This document shows positions 23,942 through 33,024 of a stretch of DNA of 64,000 bases, one piece after another. The position numbers and the translations under genes were made by a program. The stretch is from Dyadobacter soli (GTDB taxonomy: Bacteria > Bacteroidota > Bacteroidia > Cytophagales > Spirosomataceae), in NCBI RefSeq assembly GCF_900101885.1, contig NZ_FNAN01000011.1:248001-312000 (forward strand), written 5' to 3'. The notes below the pieces were generated by a model, which was not told the DNA's origin, searched no databases, and saw nothing but the letters and a program-made list of their open reading frames with translations. Position 1 is the stretch's first letter, and every line of letters starts with the position of its first letter.

Positions 23942-26900
23942 ATGAAAACATATCTTTACATGCTGCTTTTAAGCTGCCTTCCGCTTTCTGCAATTGCCCA
24001 GGGTTTTAGTGTCACCGGGCGCGTCTCGGATCAGACCGGTTTGGCCTTGCCGGGCGCCTCGGTTGTATTGAAAGGAGAAAATGTCGGGGTTACTGCTGAC
24101 TCTTCTGGTAGCTTCCGGCTTCGCGCCCCAGGTCCGGGGACTGTGCTGGTCGTCTCATTTATCGGCTATCAGAAAAAAGAGATTACACTTGACGGTAGGC
24201 TCCAGGGGACGCTGCAAATTGTTCTTGCTGCGGATTTGGGACAGCTGGCTGAGGTGGTCGTATCCAGCGGTTATCAGAGCATCGCCGCTGAGCGTGCCAC
24301 CGGATCATTTTCCCGCGTTGACCAGCAGCTTTTGAACCGAAGGGTGGGCGCAGATATCCTTTCACGCCTGGAAGATGTTGTCCCTGGCCTGGTCGTCAAC
24401 CGTAGCGGAGTAGTGCGCCCGGGCGCGCAAAGCGCGATCAGCATAAGGGGCCAGAGCACGATCTTTGCCAGGCAGGATCCGCTGATCGTACTGGATAATT
24501 TTCCTTACACAGGAGATGTCTCCCAGATCAATCCCAACGACATCGAAAGCGTCACCATCCTGAAAGATGCAGCCGCAGCCTCGATTTGGGGGGCACAATC
24601 CGGAAATGGCGTGATTGTGATCACTACCAAGAAAGGAAAGTTTGGCAGCCCGATGCAGGTCTCTTTCAACTCGAATGTAACTCTCAGCGAAAGGCCCGAC
24701 GTGTTTTACCAGCCTCAGATCAGCACGGGCGAGTACATAGACATCGAAAAGATGCTCTTTGAAAGAGGCTACTATAAATCAGCTGAAAACAGTGATGCGA
24801 AAATCGCGCTGACCCCTGTCGTGAAGCTACTGATTGCCGGAAGGGATGGTAAGCTCACTTCTGAGCAGGTGAACTCAGCGATTGAATCGCTTCGGGCAAA
24901 CGATGTCAGAAACGACTACCGGAAGCATCTAAGCAGGACCGGCATCAATCAGCAGTACTCTGTCGGCCTTAGCGGTGGGACTGCCTTTCAGCGGTACGCT
25001 GTTTCGGGTGGCTATGACAAGAGCATTTCCAGCCTGGTGGGAGATAAATCATCTCGTTTTACTGTCAATGCGACCAATACCTACCTACTTTTCGCCAGGA
25101 AAATAGAGCTTACAACCGGGCTCTACTACTCGAATTCGACTGCTTTTCAGAATGCGCTTGACGGGTCGGACCTGAACATCTCAGCAGGAAAACCGCTCTA
25201 CCCATATGCAAGCCTTGTCGGTCCGAACGGCGAGCCATTGAAGGTGACCCATCTTTACCGCGAGCGCTTCTTGCAGCAGGCCAGCCAGAAAGGGCTTTTG
25301 GATTGGGGGTTTAACCCGCTGTCCGAAATTGAAAGAGCCGACAACCGTATCCGGGCAACTGACTACCGGATGAATACCCAGCTGACCTACCGGGTCACGC
25401 CATGGCTATCGGCCGATGTGCTCTACCAATATTTGAACACGGTAAACCAGCGGCGCAACCGTCAGGATCAACGCAGCTGGTCCGTGCGTGATCTGGTCAA
25501 CCGCTTTACTTCCATTGCCGAAGACGGATCTTTGATCCGTCCTGTCCCGGTAGGCGACATTCTTGACATTTCTAGCGCTTCCGCGGCAGGCCACAACCTT
25601 CGCGGTCAACTAAACCTGAATAAACAGCTTGCAGGAGGTGGAAGCATCGATGCGCTGGTCGGAGCCGAGTTTCGAAAACTGGATACAGATGGATATTCAA
25701 GCCGCTATTACGGCTATAATGATCAGCTGGCCAGCAGCGTCCAGATCGACTACCTGACCAACTTTACCTCTTTTGTAAATCCCTCCTCAAAAAACAACCG
25801 TATCCCAGACCCGGCCTCGCTATCTGGCTTGGCAGACCGCTACATCTCCTGGTACGGTAATGCGACCTATATGCTAGCGGGCCGGTACGGGATCTCGGCC
25901 AGCGCAAGACTTGACCAGTCCAACCTTTTTGGAGTCAGGGCCAATCAGAAAGGGGTGCCTCTTTATTCGGCAGGACTAAGCTGGAAGCTCAGCCAGGAAA
26001 AATTCTATAAACTCGCCTGGCTGCCACAAATGGGTCTTAGGGCTACCTACGGTTATAATGGCAACGTGGATAAGACTGTGTCTGCCTACACGACTGCTAC
26101 CTACCTGGGTGCCAACCTTTCTGGGACCGGCTTGCCGTATGCTTCGATCACCAACCCGCCTAATCCCGAACTTCGCTGGGAGCGTGTGCGGATGATCAAT
26201 TTCGCGCTGGACTTTAAAACTAAAGGCGGCCGTATTTCCGGGACCTTTGAATACTACCTTAAAAAGGGTGTTGACCTGATTGGGGCAGTGCCGCTGGCCG
26301 CGCAGACGGGTGTGAGCGTTCTCAGGGGAAATACAGCCAACACAAAGGGTAGGGGAGCAGAGCTTTCTGTGAGCACCCATAACTTGCAAGGGGGGCTACG
26401 GTGGGACACGGATTTACTGCTTAGCTATGCGGCAGACCGCGTCAGCCGGTATCTGATTAAGCCGACTTCGGTGGCCAGTGCGTACCTGGCCGGCGGCACT
26501 TTGGTGCCGGCAGAAGGAAAGCCGTTGTACGCCGTTTACAGCTACAAGTGGGCGGGCCTTGACCCTGCTAGTGGTGACCCGCAGGGTTATCTGGATGGGG
26601 AGGTAAGCAAGGATTACACGGCGATCAAATCGTCAGCCACTTTGGATGGGCTGATTTATAATGGCGCAGCACGCCCACGCGTTTTTGGCGCGCTCCGCAA
26701 CACTTTTGAATACAAGGGATTTTCGCTGTCTGCAAATATAAGCTTCCGGCTAGGCTATGCGGTGCGCTACGCTTCTGTGGACTATGGTAGCATTCTTTCC
26801 GGCGCTGGGGGGCACGCGGATTACAGCTTTCGCTGGCAAAAACCGGGCGATGAAAACGTTACCCATGTGCCTTCAATGCCGCTTACCGAAAATGTAGCGC

Positions 26901-27154
26901 GCACCGAGTTTTATACTTATTCAGATGTTTTGGTGCAAAAGGGGGATCACATCCGCTTTCAGGACGTGAACCTCACTTACTCCTTTTCCCGGGAGCAAAA
27001 TAAAAAACTTCCCTTCGGCAGCATGCAGCTCTATCTGTATGCTAACAACCTCGGCCTGATCTGGAAAAAGGCCGAAGGGCCCCTTGACCCGGATTACATG
27101 CTGGGGCCTGCTCCACCCAAAAGCCTGGCCCTGGGACTTCGGGCAAACATTTAA
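23942..27154 (+). CDS. SusC/RagA family TonB-dependent outer-membrane receptor
   Basis: The 1070-residue protein has a signal peptide (YMLLLSCLPLSAIAQ). A carboxypeptidase-regulatory-like domain follows (FSVTGRVSDQTGLALPGASV, then VVSFIGYQKKEITL), and next the SusC-type plug (RVDQQLLNRRVGADILSRLEDVVPGL; IVLDNFPYTGDVSQINPNDIESVTILKDAAAASIWGAQSGNGVI). The remainder is a 22-strand barrel ending in an aromatic strand (LALGLRANI). It should import a ligand captured by the SusD lipoprotein encoded 18 bases downstream. The substrate is not visible: there are no glycoside hydrolases nearby, and the coupling to a TlpA-type thioredoxin points to a peptide or thiol-containing ligand rather than a glycan, which is only inference. 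Confidence 0.93.
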   Translation: MKTYLYMLLLSCLPLSAIAQGFSVTGRVSDQTGLALPGASVVLKGENVGVTADSSGSFRLRAPGPGTVLVVSFIGYQKKEITLDGRLQGTLQIVLAADLGQLAEVVVSSGYQSIAAERATGSFSRVDQQLLNRRVGADILSRLEDVVPGLVVNRSGVVRPGAQSAISIRGQSTIFARQDPLIVLDNFPYTGDVSQINPNDIESVTILKDAAAASIWGAQSGNGVIVITTKKGKFGSPMQVSFNSNVTLSERPDVFYQPQISTGEYIDIEKMLFERGYYKSAENSDAKIALTPVVKLLIAGRDGKLTSEQVNSAIESLRANDVRNDYRKHLSRTGINQQYSVGLSGGTAFQRYAVSGGYDKSISSLVGDKSSRFTVNATNTYLLFARKIELTTGLYYSNSTAFQNALDGSDLNISAGKPLYPYASLVGPNGEPLKVTHLYRERFLQQASQKGLLDWGFNPLSEIERADNRIRATDYRMNTQLTYRVTPWLSADVLYQYLNTVNQRRNRQDQRSWSVRDLVNRFTSIAEDGSLIRPVPVGDILDISSASAAGHNLRGQLNLNKQLAGGGSIDALVGAEFRKLDTDGYSSRYYGYNDQLASSVQIDYLTNFTSFVNPSSKNNRIPDPASLSGLADRYISWYGNATYMLAGRYGISASARLDQSNLFGVRANQKGVPLYSAGLSWKLSQEKFYKLAWLPQMGLRATYGYNGNVDKTVSAYTTATYLGANLSGTGLPYASITNPPNPELRWERVRMINFALDFKTKGGRISGTFEYYLKKGVDLIGAVPLAAQTGVSVLRGNTANTKGRGAELSVSTHNLQGGLRWDTDLLLSYAADRVSRYLIKPTSVASAYLAGGTLVPAEGKPLYAVYSYKWAGLDPASGDPQGYLDGEVSKDYTAIKSSATLDGLIYNGAARPRVFGALRNTFEYKGFSLSANISFRLGYAVRYASVDYGSILSGAGGHADYSFRWQKPGDENVTHVPSMPLTENVARTEFYTYSDVLVQKGDHIRFQDVNLTYSFSREQNKKLPFGSMQLYLYANNLGLIWKKAEGPLDPDYMLGPAPPKSLALGLRANI

Positions 27155-27172
27155 CTCAGACATCTTACGGAC

Positions 27173-28534
27173 ATGAGAAAATATTGGATGATCTTATTTT
27201 GCGCAGGCTTGCTTGTGAGCTGCGAGCCTTCGTTTTTGGAGCAAAAGCCGGACAAGCGGCTGCTGGTGCCTGGCCAGCTCTCAGACTATCAGGCGCTGCT
27301 TGACGCGGTGCCTGAAGGGATGAACACCTCTCCTGGTATGCAGGCACTGGCCACAGACGATTTTTACTGCCTGCCCGTGGCGATAGACGGGCTGCCGCCC
27401 GCAGAACGCGGCGTATATCTTTGGGAAAGGGACCCGTTTCAGGGCAAATCAAGCCAGGATTGGGATTTGCCCTACAAATGTATCTTTTATGCCAATGTGG
27501 TGCTTTCAGGTCTTGAATCGATTCAGGCAGACAGCGCCTCCCAGCAACAGTACGCCAGCATCCAGGGTAGCGCGCTTTTTTTTCGGGCATTTGCCCATTA
27601 CAACCTGGCTGCGGCATTTTGCGCGCCCTACGATAGTAGCAGCGCCAGCTCATTGCCCGGCATTCCGCTGCGGCTGACCGCGGATGTAAATCAGATTTCT
27701 GATCGTGGCACCCTTCAAGCTACTTATGATCAGATTCTTTCCGACCTCTCAAAGGCGGAGGCCTTGCTAACCGGGCCTGTAGGGTTTACCAATCGCCCGT
27801 CTGGCGTGGCGGCAAAGGCGCTCTTAGCGCGGATTTATCTGAGCATGGGCGAATACGGCAAGGCGCTGATTTACGCCAGTAAAGCCCTTGGTCTGCATGA
27901 TAAATTGCTGGACTATAATACGCTGAACGCATCGGCCCGCCGGCCCTTTCCAGCCATGTTTACCGGGCTGAATCCGGAGATTATTTTTCACGCCTCTATG
28001 CCTGGAATGGATCTTCCCATATTGACACAGACGGGTGTAGACTCGAGCCTTTACCGTTCCTACGCGCCAGACGATCTGCGAAAGACCTGCTTCTTTGTCG
28101 ATCGCGGAGGCGGGGTATTTGGCTTCAAAGGCAGCTATCTGGGCAGCGCGACACTTTTTGCTGGCCTGGCTACCGATGAGCTGTATTTGATACGTGCCGA
28201 GTGCTATGCGCGTGCCGGGCAGCGCACTGCGGCGCTCTCGGATCTGAACGCGCTTTTAAAGCAGCGCTTTAAGGCAGGCACCTTTAAGGAGCTGGTTGCA
28301 GGTCAGGACAGCCTTTTGAACCTGGTGCTTTCAGAGCGGCGTAAGCAGCTTGTCGCAAGGGGGCTACGCTGGACTGACCTGCGCCGGTTGAACAAAGACC
28401 CGGCACTTGCTGTGCGTTTGCAGCGGCTTACTTCGGGTGGCGCCATCAGCCTTTTGCCCGGTGATAACCGCTACACGCTTCCAATCCCGGATCCTGAAAT
28501 AGCACTGAGCGGCATCAGCCCAAACCCGCGTTAA
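27173..28534 (+). CDS. SusD/RagB family outer-membrane lipoprotein
   Basis: The 453-residue protein has a lipoprotein signal peptide (MILFCAGLLVSCEPSFLEQKP, lipobox LVSC). The SusD/RagB N-terminal TPR-like domain is recognisable in WDLPYKCIFYANVVLSGLESI and in GSALFFRAFAHYNLAAAFC. The C-terminal part ends with SERRKQLVARGLRWTDLRRLNKDPA and YTLPIPDPEIALSGISPNPR, a standard SusD ending. It binds substrate at the cell surface and closes the SusC barrel lid-like. The gene completes the TlpA-SusC-SusD operon. Confidence 0.93.
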   Translation: MRKYWMILFCAGLLVSCEPSFLEQKPDKRLLVPGQLSDYQALLDAVPEGMNTSPGMQALATDDFYCLPVAIDGLPPAERGVYLWERDPFQGKSSQDWDLPYKCIFYANVVLSGLESIQADSASQQQYASIQGSALFFRAFAHYNLAAAFCAPYDSSSASSLPGIPLRLTADVNQISDRGTLQATYDQILSDLSKAEALLTGPVGFTNRPSGVAAKALLARIYLSMGEYGKALIYASKALGLHDKLLDYNTLNASARRPFPAMFTGLNPEIIFHASMPGMDLPILTQTGVDSSLYRSYAPDDLRKTCFFVDRGGGVFGFKGSYLGSATLFAGLATDELYLIRAECYARAGQRTAALSDLNALLKQRFKAGTFKELVAGQDSLLNLVLSERRKQLVARGLRWTDLRRLNKDPALAVRLQRLTSGGAISLLPGDNRYTLPIPDPEIALSGISPNPR

Positions 28535-28635
28535 CTGATCTGTTGCCTTATATAGTCTTTGAACAAGCACCCAAATAAGTTGCCCTGCCTCTCCAAGACC
28601 TGGAAGGGGTAGGGTTCAGTTTAATAATACTGGCC

Positions 28636-29250
28636 ATGAAGCAACAGAAAGTTAAGCAACGCGATAAATCCAGGACCCGCCAAAAAATGCTCGACGCGGT
28701 AGGGCAGATCATCTCCGCAGGTGGAACCGCCAGGGTAACAACCCAGCTGGTAGCTGATTTGGCGGGCGTCAACAAAGTACTTGTCTACCGGTATTTTGGA
28801 TCCGTTGAAAATCTGATCGAGCAGTATTTCACGGCTGTGTCTGATCTACTCCCACCGGCCTGTGAGTTTTTGAACGCCGTTGATGACGGCACTTGCCGGC
28901 AAAGTGAAGAGCAGGTGCTTGCTGGCGCATTAAAGTTTGTGTTATGCCAGGTCTGGGAAAACTCCTCCTGCCAACAGATACTCAGGCGAGAGGTAGTGAC
29001 AGGAAAGCTGACCAGTTCGGCCTTACTGGACTACCTGGCAATAAAGGTCAGGAGCAGTTCCGGTAGCGCCGATTCCGAACCTCTGCGCAGCTCACTCATA
29101 GCGCTCGTCTACAGCGCAATCTGTTATCTTGGCCTTGCAATAGCCCACGGGCGGGCCGTGGGCATAGACTTGCGTTCGAAAGGTGCCAAAAAGAAGGTCG
29201 AAATCCTTATTGAAGACATCGTGAAGGCCGTGTTGGGTCAGCAGTGCTAG
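28636..29250 (+). CDS. TetR family transcriptional regulator
   Basis: The protein has 204 residues. The N-terminal HTH reads DKSRTRQKMLDAVGQIISAGGTARVTTQLVADLAGVNKVLVYRYFGSVENLIEQYF, a clear TetR DNA-binding domain with the LVYRYFGS recognition helix end. The C-terminal ligand-binding domain (about 80-195) is helical with no assignable ligand. It lies 101 bases after susD on the same strand, so it may regulate the TlpA/SusC/SusD cluster. No operator could be pointed out. Confidence 0.85.
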   Translation: MKQQKVKQRDKSRTRQKMLDAVGQIISAGGTARVTTQLVADLAGVNKVLVYRYFGSVENLIEQYFTAVSDLLPPACEFLNAVDDGTCRQSEEQVLAGALKFVLCQVWENSSCQQILRREVVTGKLTSSALLDYLAIKVRSSSGSADSEPLRSSLIALVYSAICYLGLAIAHGRAVGIDLRSKGAKKKVEILIEDIVKAVLGQQC

Positions 29251-29545
29251 CAGCGTCTTGAAGCGTTTTTATTAGAGCTGGACAGGGTTTTATGGCGCCA
29301 TTAGACCGCTTGACAGCATTCGATGAATGGTTTCCTTTTAGCCTTCCGTGGGTTAGCACAAAAGCCGGGAATAGAATTGCGTATGCTTACCAGTAGTGTG
29401 GGTTGACAAACTAAGTTTTCCAGTAAGTCCGGATATAAGCCGCGCTTTTAATCAGAAACAATTCCTCTGCTTTGTTTTGTCACTTTTCGAAGGCGTCCCT
29501 GGTTAGTAAGATTTTAGAATAAGATAGGGATTAGCCGGCGGGTTT

Positions 29546-30319
29546 TTAGGCTTGACTCAGCATATTTATTCCCTTTTTCAGATAATGTTCGCCGTCCGGC
29601 CATAGGGTTTGACCTTTTACCAGCCAGGAAAAACCAAACGCTTCAACAGCCACAGCTTCGAAGACGTAAACTATCGGGAAGGGTTTGACATCCAGGCCTA
29701 TCATGCGCCGAAGGATAAAGTAAATCCCCAGTATGATAAGTGAGCCGATGATCACCCAGCCGCATATTTTAAAAACACGGTTTCTGATCGCTTTTTGTTT
29801 GTTTTTACCTTCGGTAGCTGCACTATCGTCGCCTCGGGTAAAAAACACCAGCGACATGATAGCCAGGCTAAGAAGGAAGGTTGCGGCAAAGGCGAAATGC
29901 CATCCTGTCCCGGCTAATGTCTTAAAAACGCCTCCGTGCTCGGTATGTACACTCAGCAGGCACCGGTCGCACCCAATTTTGGTTGGTACAAACGCTACGC
30001 CGATTCCGCAAATGCCCGCAAGGAAAGTTAACAACCATTCATAAAAGCCATAACCGTAGTAAGTGATCAAAAATGCGCCTATAATACATAAAATCACTAC
30101 CAGGATATCGCCCCTATCCGTATAGTAGTAGTCGCTTATGGAAGGCTCAAACCCGAAATAATATTCCGATGGTCTGGCGGGGCGCACCGCCAGAGCTATC
30201 GGTAACAGCATACCGCCAAATCCGATCAGGTTCCTTAGGGTAAGGTAAGAGATGACCAGCTCATTTCTTTCTTCTTTTCGCTGGTCTGCTAACTGCTTGA
30301 TAAAGTTTTGCGCTTTCAT
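29546..30319 (-). CDS. Polytopic integral membrane protein of unknown function
   Basis: The protein has 257 residues. After a charged N-terminal helix (QLADQRKEERNELVISYLTLR) there are about six to seven membrane segments: LIGFGGMLLPIALAV, DILVVILCIIGAFLITYYGYGFYEWLLTFLAGICGIGVAFVP, FAFAATFLLSLAIMSLVFF and VFKICGWVIIGSLIILGIYFILRR, then a C-terminal segment FEAVAVEAFGFSWLVKGQTLW. A CDRC pair and several His lie in the loop after the third segment. Similar proteins occur widely in Bacteroidota without a known role. The gene stands alone in the cargo, with long non-coding stretches on both sides. Confidence 0.7.
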   Translation of the reverse strand: MKAQNFIKQLADQRKEERNELVISYLTLRNLIGFGGMLLPIALAVRPARPSEYYFGFEPSISDYYYTDRGDILVVILCIIGAFLITYYGYGFYEWLLTFLAGICGIGVAFVPTKIGCDRCLLSVHTEHGGVFKTLAGTGWHFAFAATFLLSLAIMSLVFFTRGDDSAATEGKNKQKAIRNRVFKICGWVIIGSLIILGIYFILRRMIGLDVKPFPIVYVFEAVAVEAFGFSWLVKGQTLWPDGEHYLKKGINMLSQA

Positions 30320-30905
30320 AGAAGGAGGTGTTAGTTGAATGATTTCTTACCAGTCAGGTATGTCGGATTTAGTGAGGAAATGCTTTATAAAGCAATGTCC
30401 CGACCAATCCCGTATTAGATAGCTATGAGCAGCAAAGTGTACTCAGGCGATCTGTCGAAAGTGACCTTGGTATTTCACTGCTTTTAAAATTTAAGAAATA
30501 AAGCAATGGACCGGTTCTCAATTTTATTTAATGGGATCTTTTAGCCCAATTTGCTAACCGCAGACTGTTAGCTGTTTTTGTGCGCTGATTTAAGCTGGCT
30601 TGTCACAGGATCAGTTATGGCATTGACCGAGCTACCTGCACTAAACGAGGTAAGGACCCGAGATGATCCTAAAATAAATTCAGGCTCGATCAACTTCCGG
30701 AATAGCAACCTGTACCCGGCAGGCTCATTTCGAACGTTAACAGTTAGAGATCATGCTTAGGTTTATAGCTGGGCTCTGCGAAACTTGACAAGTGAATCCT
30801 CATTGTTGGCATGCAATGATCTATTCTGGGAATCACTGGTTTTATCAGTAGGGCAGGGTAAAATAAAAGAGTTTCTCTGCAGACAGCGCATAGCATACCC
30901 GGAAT

Positions 30906-30954
30906 CCCATCTTGGAAGGGGGTAAAGTTTTACTTTACCCCCTTCCAAGATGGG
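30906..30954. repeat. Perfect 23-bp inverted repeat with a 3-base loop
   Basis: The left arm begins CCCATCTTGGAAGGGGGTAA (30906) and the right arm ends CCCCTTCCAAGATGGG (30954); the arms are exact complements over 23 bases with loop TTT. Five A follow on the right. The length and perfection exceed usual terminators and it is not next to a gene end, so its role is open. Confidence 0.85.
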
Positions 30955-31216
30955 AAAAATTGGCAAAAGAAAACCCTGCGCACCAAATGGAGCGTTGATG
31001 GGGTAGGAGTCGATTCTTCGAAGTATGCGAATTTACTCATTTAGATCCAACTTGACAACGGGTGGATAGTGTGCGCCAGGGGTATAAGCGATTCAATAGC
31101 CAAGAATTTATTTGGTTCTATCTATGTTTACTTTGCGATGCGAGGCATAAGGCCAAAGTTGAACGTGCCGAACGGGCAAAAGTTTGCTGAAACGGCGAGG
31201 GATTACTGCATTGTTG

Positions 31217-31224
31217 TATATTTG
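31217..31224 (+). promoter_or_regulatory. Bacteroidota -7 promoter element
   Basis: TATATTTG matches TAnnTTTG exactly and lies 36 bases before the ATG of the 54-residue gene at 31261. A good -33 element is not evident; a TTG at 31211 is too close. Confidence 0.45.
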
Positions 31225-31260
31225 CTTAGTGCATATTTTTAATTTAACCCAGGAAGCGAG

Positions 31261-31425
31261 ATGAGCCTGAGAGAATTTAAAGAGCTTGAAAAAAAACTGG
31301 AGAACCAACGCAAGCTGGTTACTCAAAAGGAGGCTTCCGATTCTTTGCTGCGTGAGCTCAATGTTTTTGACTCGTTTGTCGGCAAAAAGGGTCAAAATGC
31401 TAAAAAAACACCAGCAACGCGTTAA
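31261..31425 (+). CDS. Small charged helical protein, first gene of a two-gene cassette
   Basis: A 54-residue frame from an ATG 37 bases behind a TATATTTG box. The N-terminal half is a strongly charged helix (MSLREFKELEKKLENQRKLV), the middle reads KEASDSLLRELNVFDSFVG, and the end is basic (KKGQNAKKTPATR). It ends 9 bases before the ADP-ribosyltransferase-like gene, so the two are co-transcribed. The small-upstream plus toxin-like-downstream layout resembles toxin-antitoxin modules, and the small protein would then be the antitoxin or an adaptor. I know no named family for it. Confidence 0.6.
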   Translation: MSLREFKELEKKLENQRKLVTQKEASDSLLRELNVFDSFVGKKGQNAKKTPATR

Positions 31426-31434
31426 TGCCTCCGT

Positions 31435-32022
31435 ATGTATTTTGCCCGGCCCGGCCTGTTGATTGGTTTTCATGGATGTGAACAGCAGGTAAGGGATAGT
31501 ATCGTGTTTGGAGAGCCTATGACTCCGAGTAGCTCTATCTATGATTGGCTGGGAAGAGGTCTGTATTTTTGGGAGAACAATCACGAAAGGGCCCTGGATT
31601 TTGCCAGCAATCATCCCACACAAAAAATTAAGACTCCTGCTGTGCTCGGGGCGGTTATTGACCTGGGCCAGTGTCTGGACCTTCTGGATACACAATATCT
31701 GCGCCTGGCGAAAATGTCTTACGACAACTTAGTCACTGCCGCCAATACCAGTAACGGTCAGGTCCCACGCAACAAAGATGTGAAGGGCTCCAATGAAAAA
31801 TTGCTCCGGGAGCTCGATTGTGCTGTCATTGAAAATATACATCTGATCCAGAGCCAGTCCAATGGAACTCCATTTGATTCTGTCAGGGGTGTGTTTGTAG
31901 AAGGCGGGGAGCTATATGACGGCGCTGGATTCCATGAAAAGAACCATATTCAAATCTGCATCAGAAATCCCAACTGCATAAAAGGCTTCTTTATTCCAAG
32001 GCAAGGCGTCGAGTGGCCATAA
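31435..32022 (+). CDS. ADP-ribosyltransferase-like (ART fold) protein
   Basis: The 195-residue protein shows three features spaced as in DUF3990-like ADP-ribosyltransferases. Strand LLIGFHG gives His13. YDWLGRGLYFWENNHERALDFA gives Tyr44 in the G-x-Y-x-x-E/T context. A late strand FHEKNHIQICIRNPNCIKGFF gives Glu168 or Gln173, in the place of the third triad residue. Between them lies AVLGAVIDLGQCLDLLD, also conserved in related uncharacterised proteins. An H-Y-[E/Q] ART active site is therefore plausible. The target could be a protein, a nucleic acid or a small molecule. Together with the 54-residue gene upstream it may be a toxin-antitoxin or anti-phage unit carried by the element. Confidence 0.6.
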   Translation: MYFARPGLLIGFHGCEQQVRDSIVFGEPMTPSSSIYDWLGRGLYFWENNHERALDFASNHPTQKIKTPAVLGAVIDLGQCLDLLDTQYLRLAKMSYDNLVTAANTSNGQVPRNKDVKGSNEKLLRELDCAVIENIHLIQSQSNGTPFDSVRGVFVEGGELYDGAGFHEKNHIQICIRNPNCIKGFFIPRQGVEWP

Positions 32023-32373
32023 TGAATTTTTATTGGCGACAGGCGGCCGGTATGCGCGGGCCAAGGTTAAAATAATTTTTGATGGCAGGCTTTCATTCCA
32101 GCCAGGTGTAAGAAGCTGCTCGCTTTCCTACGCTGATCGGCGGTACTTTCCCGCTTAGAATTTATCCAAATCGCCAGTGTTCCCAGCCCCAGGGAGGGCA
32201 ATCTGAGATGCCCCTTAAGCAATGGACTTAGTCTGTACAGCGGGCTGGGCGTCTTGCAAGCGCAAATACCGGTCATCCCTAACTGACAATAGCGTATCCG
32301 CCTGTAGACTGCCTTAGGTCTTTAGAATTTTTTCAAAATTGCCTGATAGTTTCCTGAAAAAGCCAATCTTGTT
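32023..32373. other. Intergenic region, no supported gene
   Basis: About 350 bases between the ART-like gene and the PAP2 gene. A 69-codon leftward frame (32067-32276) shows no recognisable domain. It may hold the PAP2 promoter; no clear TAnnTTTG box was placed. Confidence 0.4.
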
Positions 32374-33024
32374 ATGGATTTCTTGGAAACAGTATTAAAA
32401 AGTAAGAGGCGGCTGCTGGTAACAGTAGTTATGCTTCTAATCCTGGGTTTCGTATTGCTGGGCTATCTGGTCACGGCACTGCCTCCATCGATGGTTGATT
32501 TAGAAGTGTCGGAGGAAGTTCAGGAGCAAAGCCATGCATTGCTCGATACTTTCATGCGTGCAGTCAGCTGGCCGGGCAATCCGCCATACTCTGTCATGAT
32601 GGTTACAGGCGTCGCCGGGTTGTTCTATTTTTTGAAGTGCAGGCGCGAGGCGATGTTTTTCATGCTCACCCTTATCTCCGGTGTGATTAGCTGGTCGCTG
32701 AAAATACTCATCAACAGGCCTGGACCAACCCAGGACCTGGTGCGGATCATCGAAAAAGCCAGGTATCAGAGTTTTCCAAGCGGGCACACGCTGTTTTACA
32801 CCGTCTTTTTCGGCTTCTTGATCCTTGTCATGGTCAATCAGAAAACCTTGCCCACTGCGGTCAGGACATCGGTCGCGGTCTTTTCTGCTGCGATGATCTT
32901 TCTGGTGGGCATATCCAGGGTCTACCTGGGCGCGCATTGGTTGACTGACGTGCTGGCGGGCTTTATGATCGGTATCGTCTGTCTTTTTGCGCTCGGCCAC
33001 TTTTATTTGTCGCGCCAGCGGTAG
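32374..33024 (+). CDS. PAP2 superfamily lipid phosphatase
   Basis: The 216-residue membrane protein carries the three phosphatase motifs. Motif 1 is Lys110 to Arg115-Pro116 in SLKILINRPGP. Motif 2 is PSGH at 135-138 in QSFPSGHTLFYT. Motif 3 is SRVYLGAHWLTDVLAG with Arg182 and His188. About five to six membrane segments surround them. Such enzymes remove phosphate from lipid-linked substrates, for example undecaprenyl diphosphate or lipid A 1-phosphate, at the outer face of the inner membrane. The convergent neighbour is the end of a lipid-linked-sugar glycosyltransferase-like gene, so a lipid A or lipid-carrier modification locus may have existed here. Confidence 0.9.
   Translation: MDFLETVLKSKRRLLVTVVMLLILGFVLLGYLVTALPPSMVDLEVSEEVQEQSHALLDTFMRAVSWPGNPPYSVMMVTGVAGLFYFLKCRREAMFFMLTLISGVISWSLKILINRPGPTQDLVRIIEKARYQSFPSGHTLFYTVFFGFLILVMVNQKTLPTAVRTSVAVFSAAMIFLVGISRVYLGAHWLTDVLAGFMIGIVCLFALGHFYLSRQR

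Larger units (their letters stand above)
30320..31260. other. 940-base non-coding stretch in the cargo
   Basis: No supported gene. Rightward and leftward frames of 60-67 codons (30578, 30763) show no family features. The stretch contains one very long perfect hairpin (30906-30954) and a TATATTTG promoter box before the two-gene cassette at 31261; both are listed separately. Confidence 0.5.
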
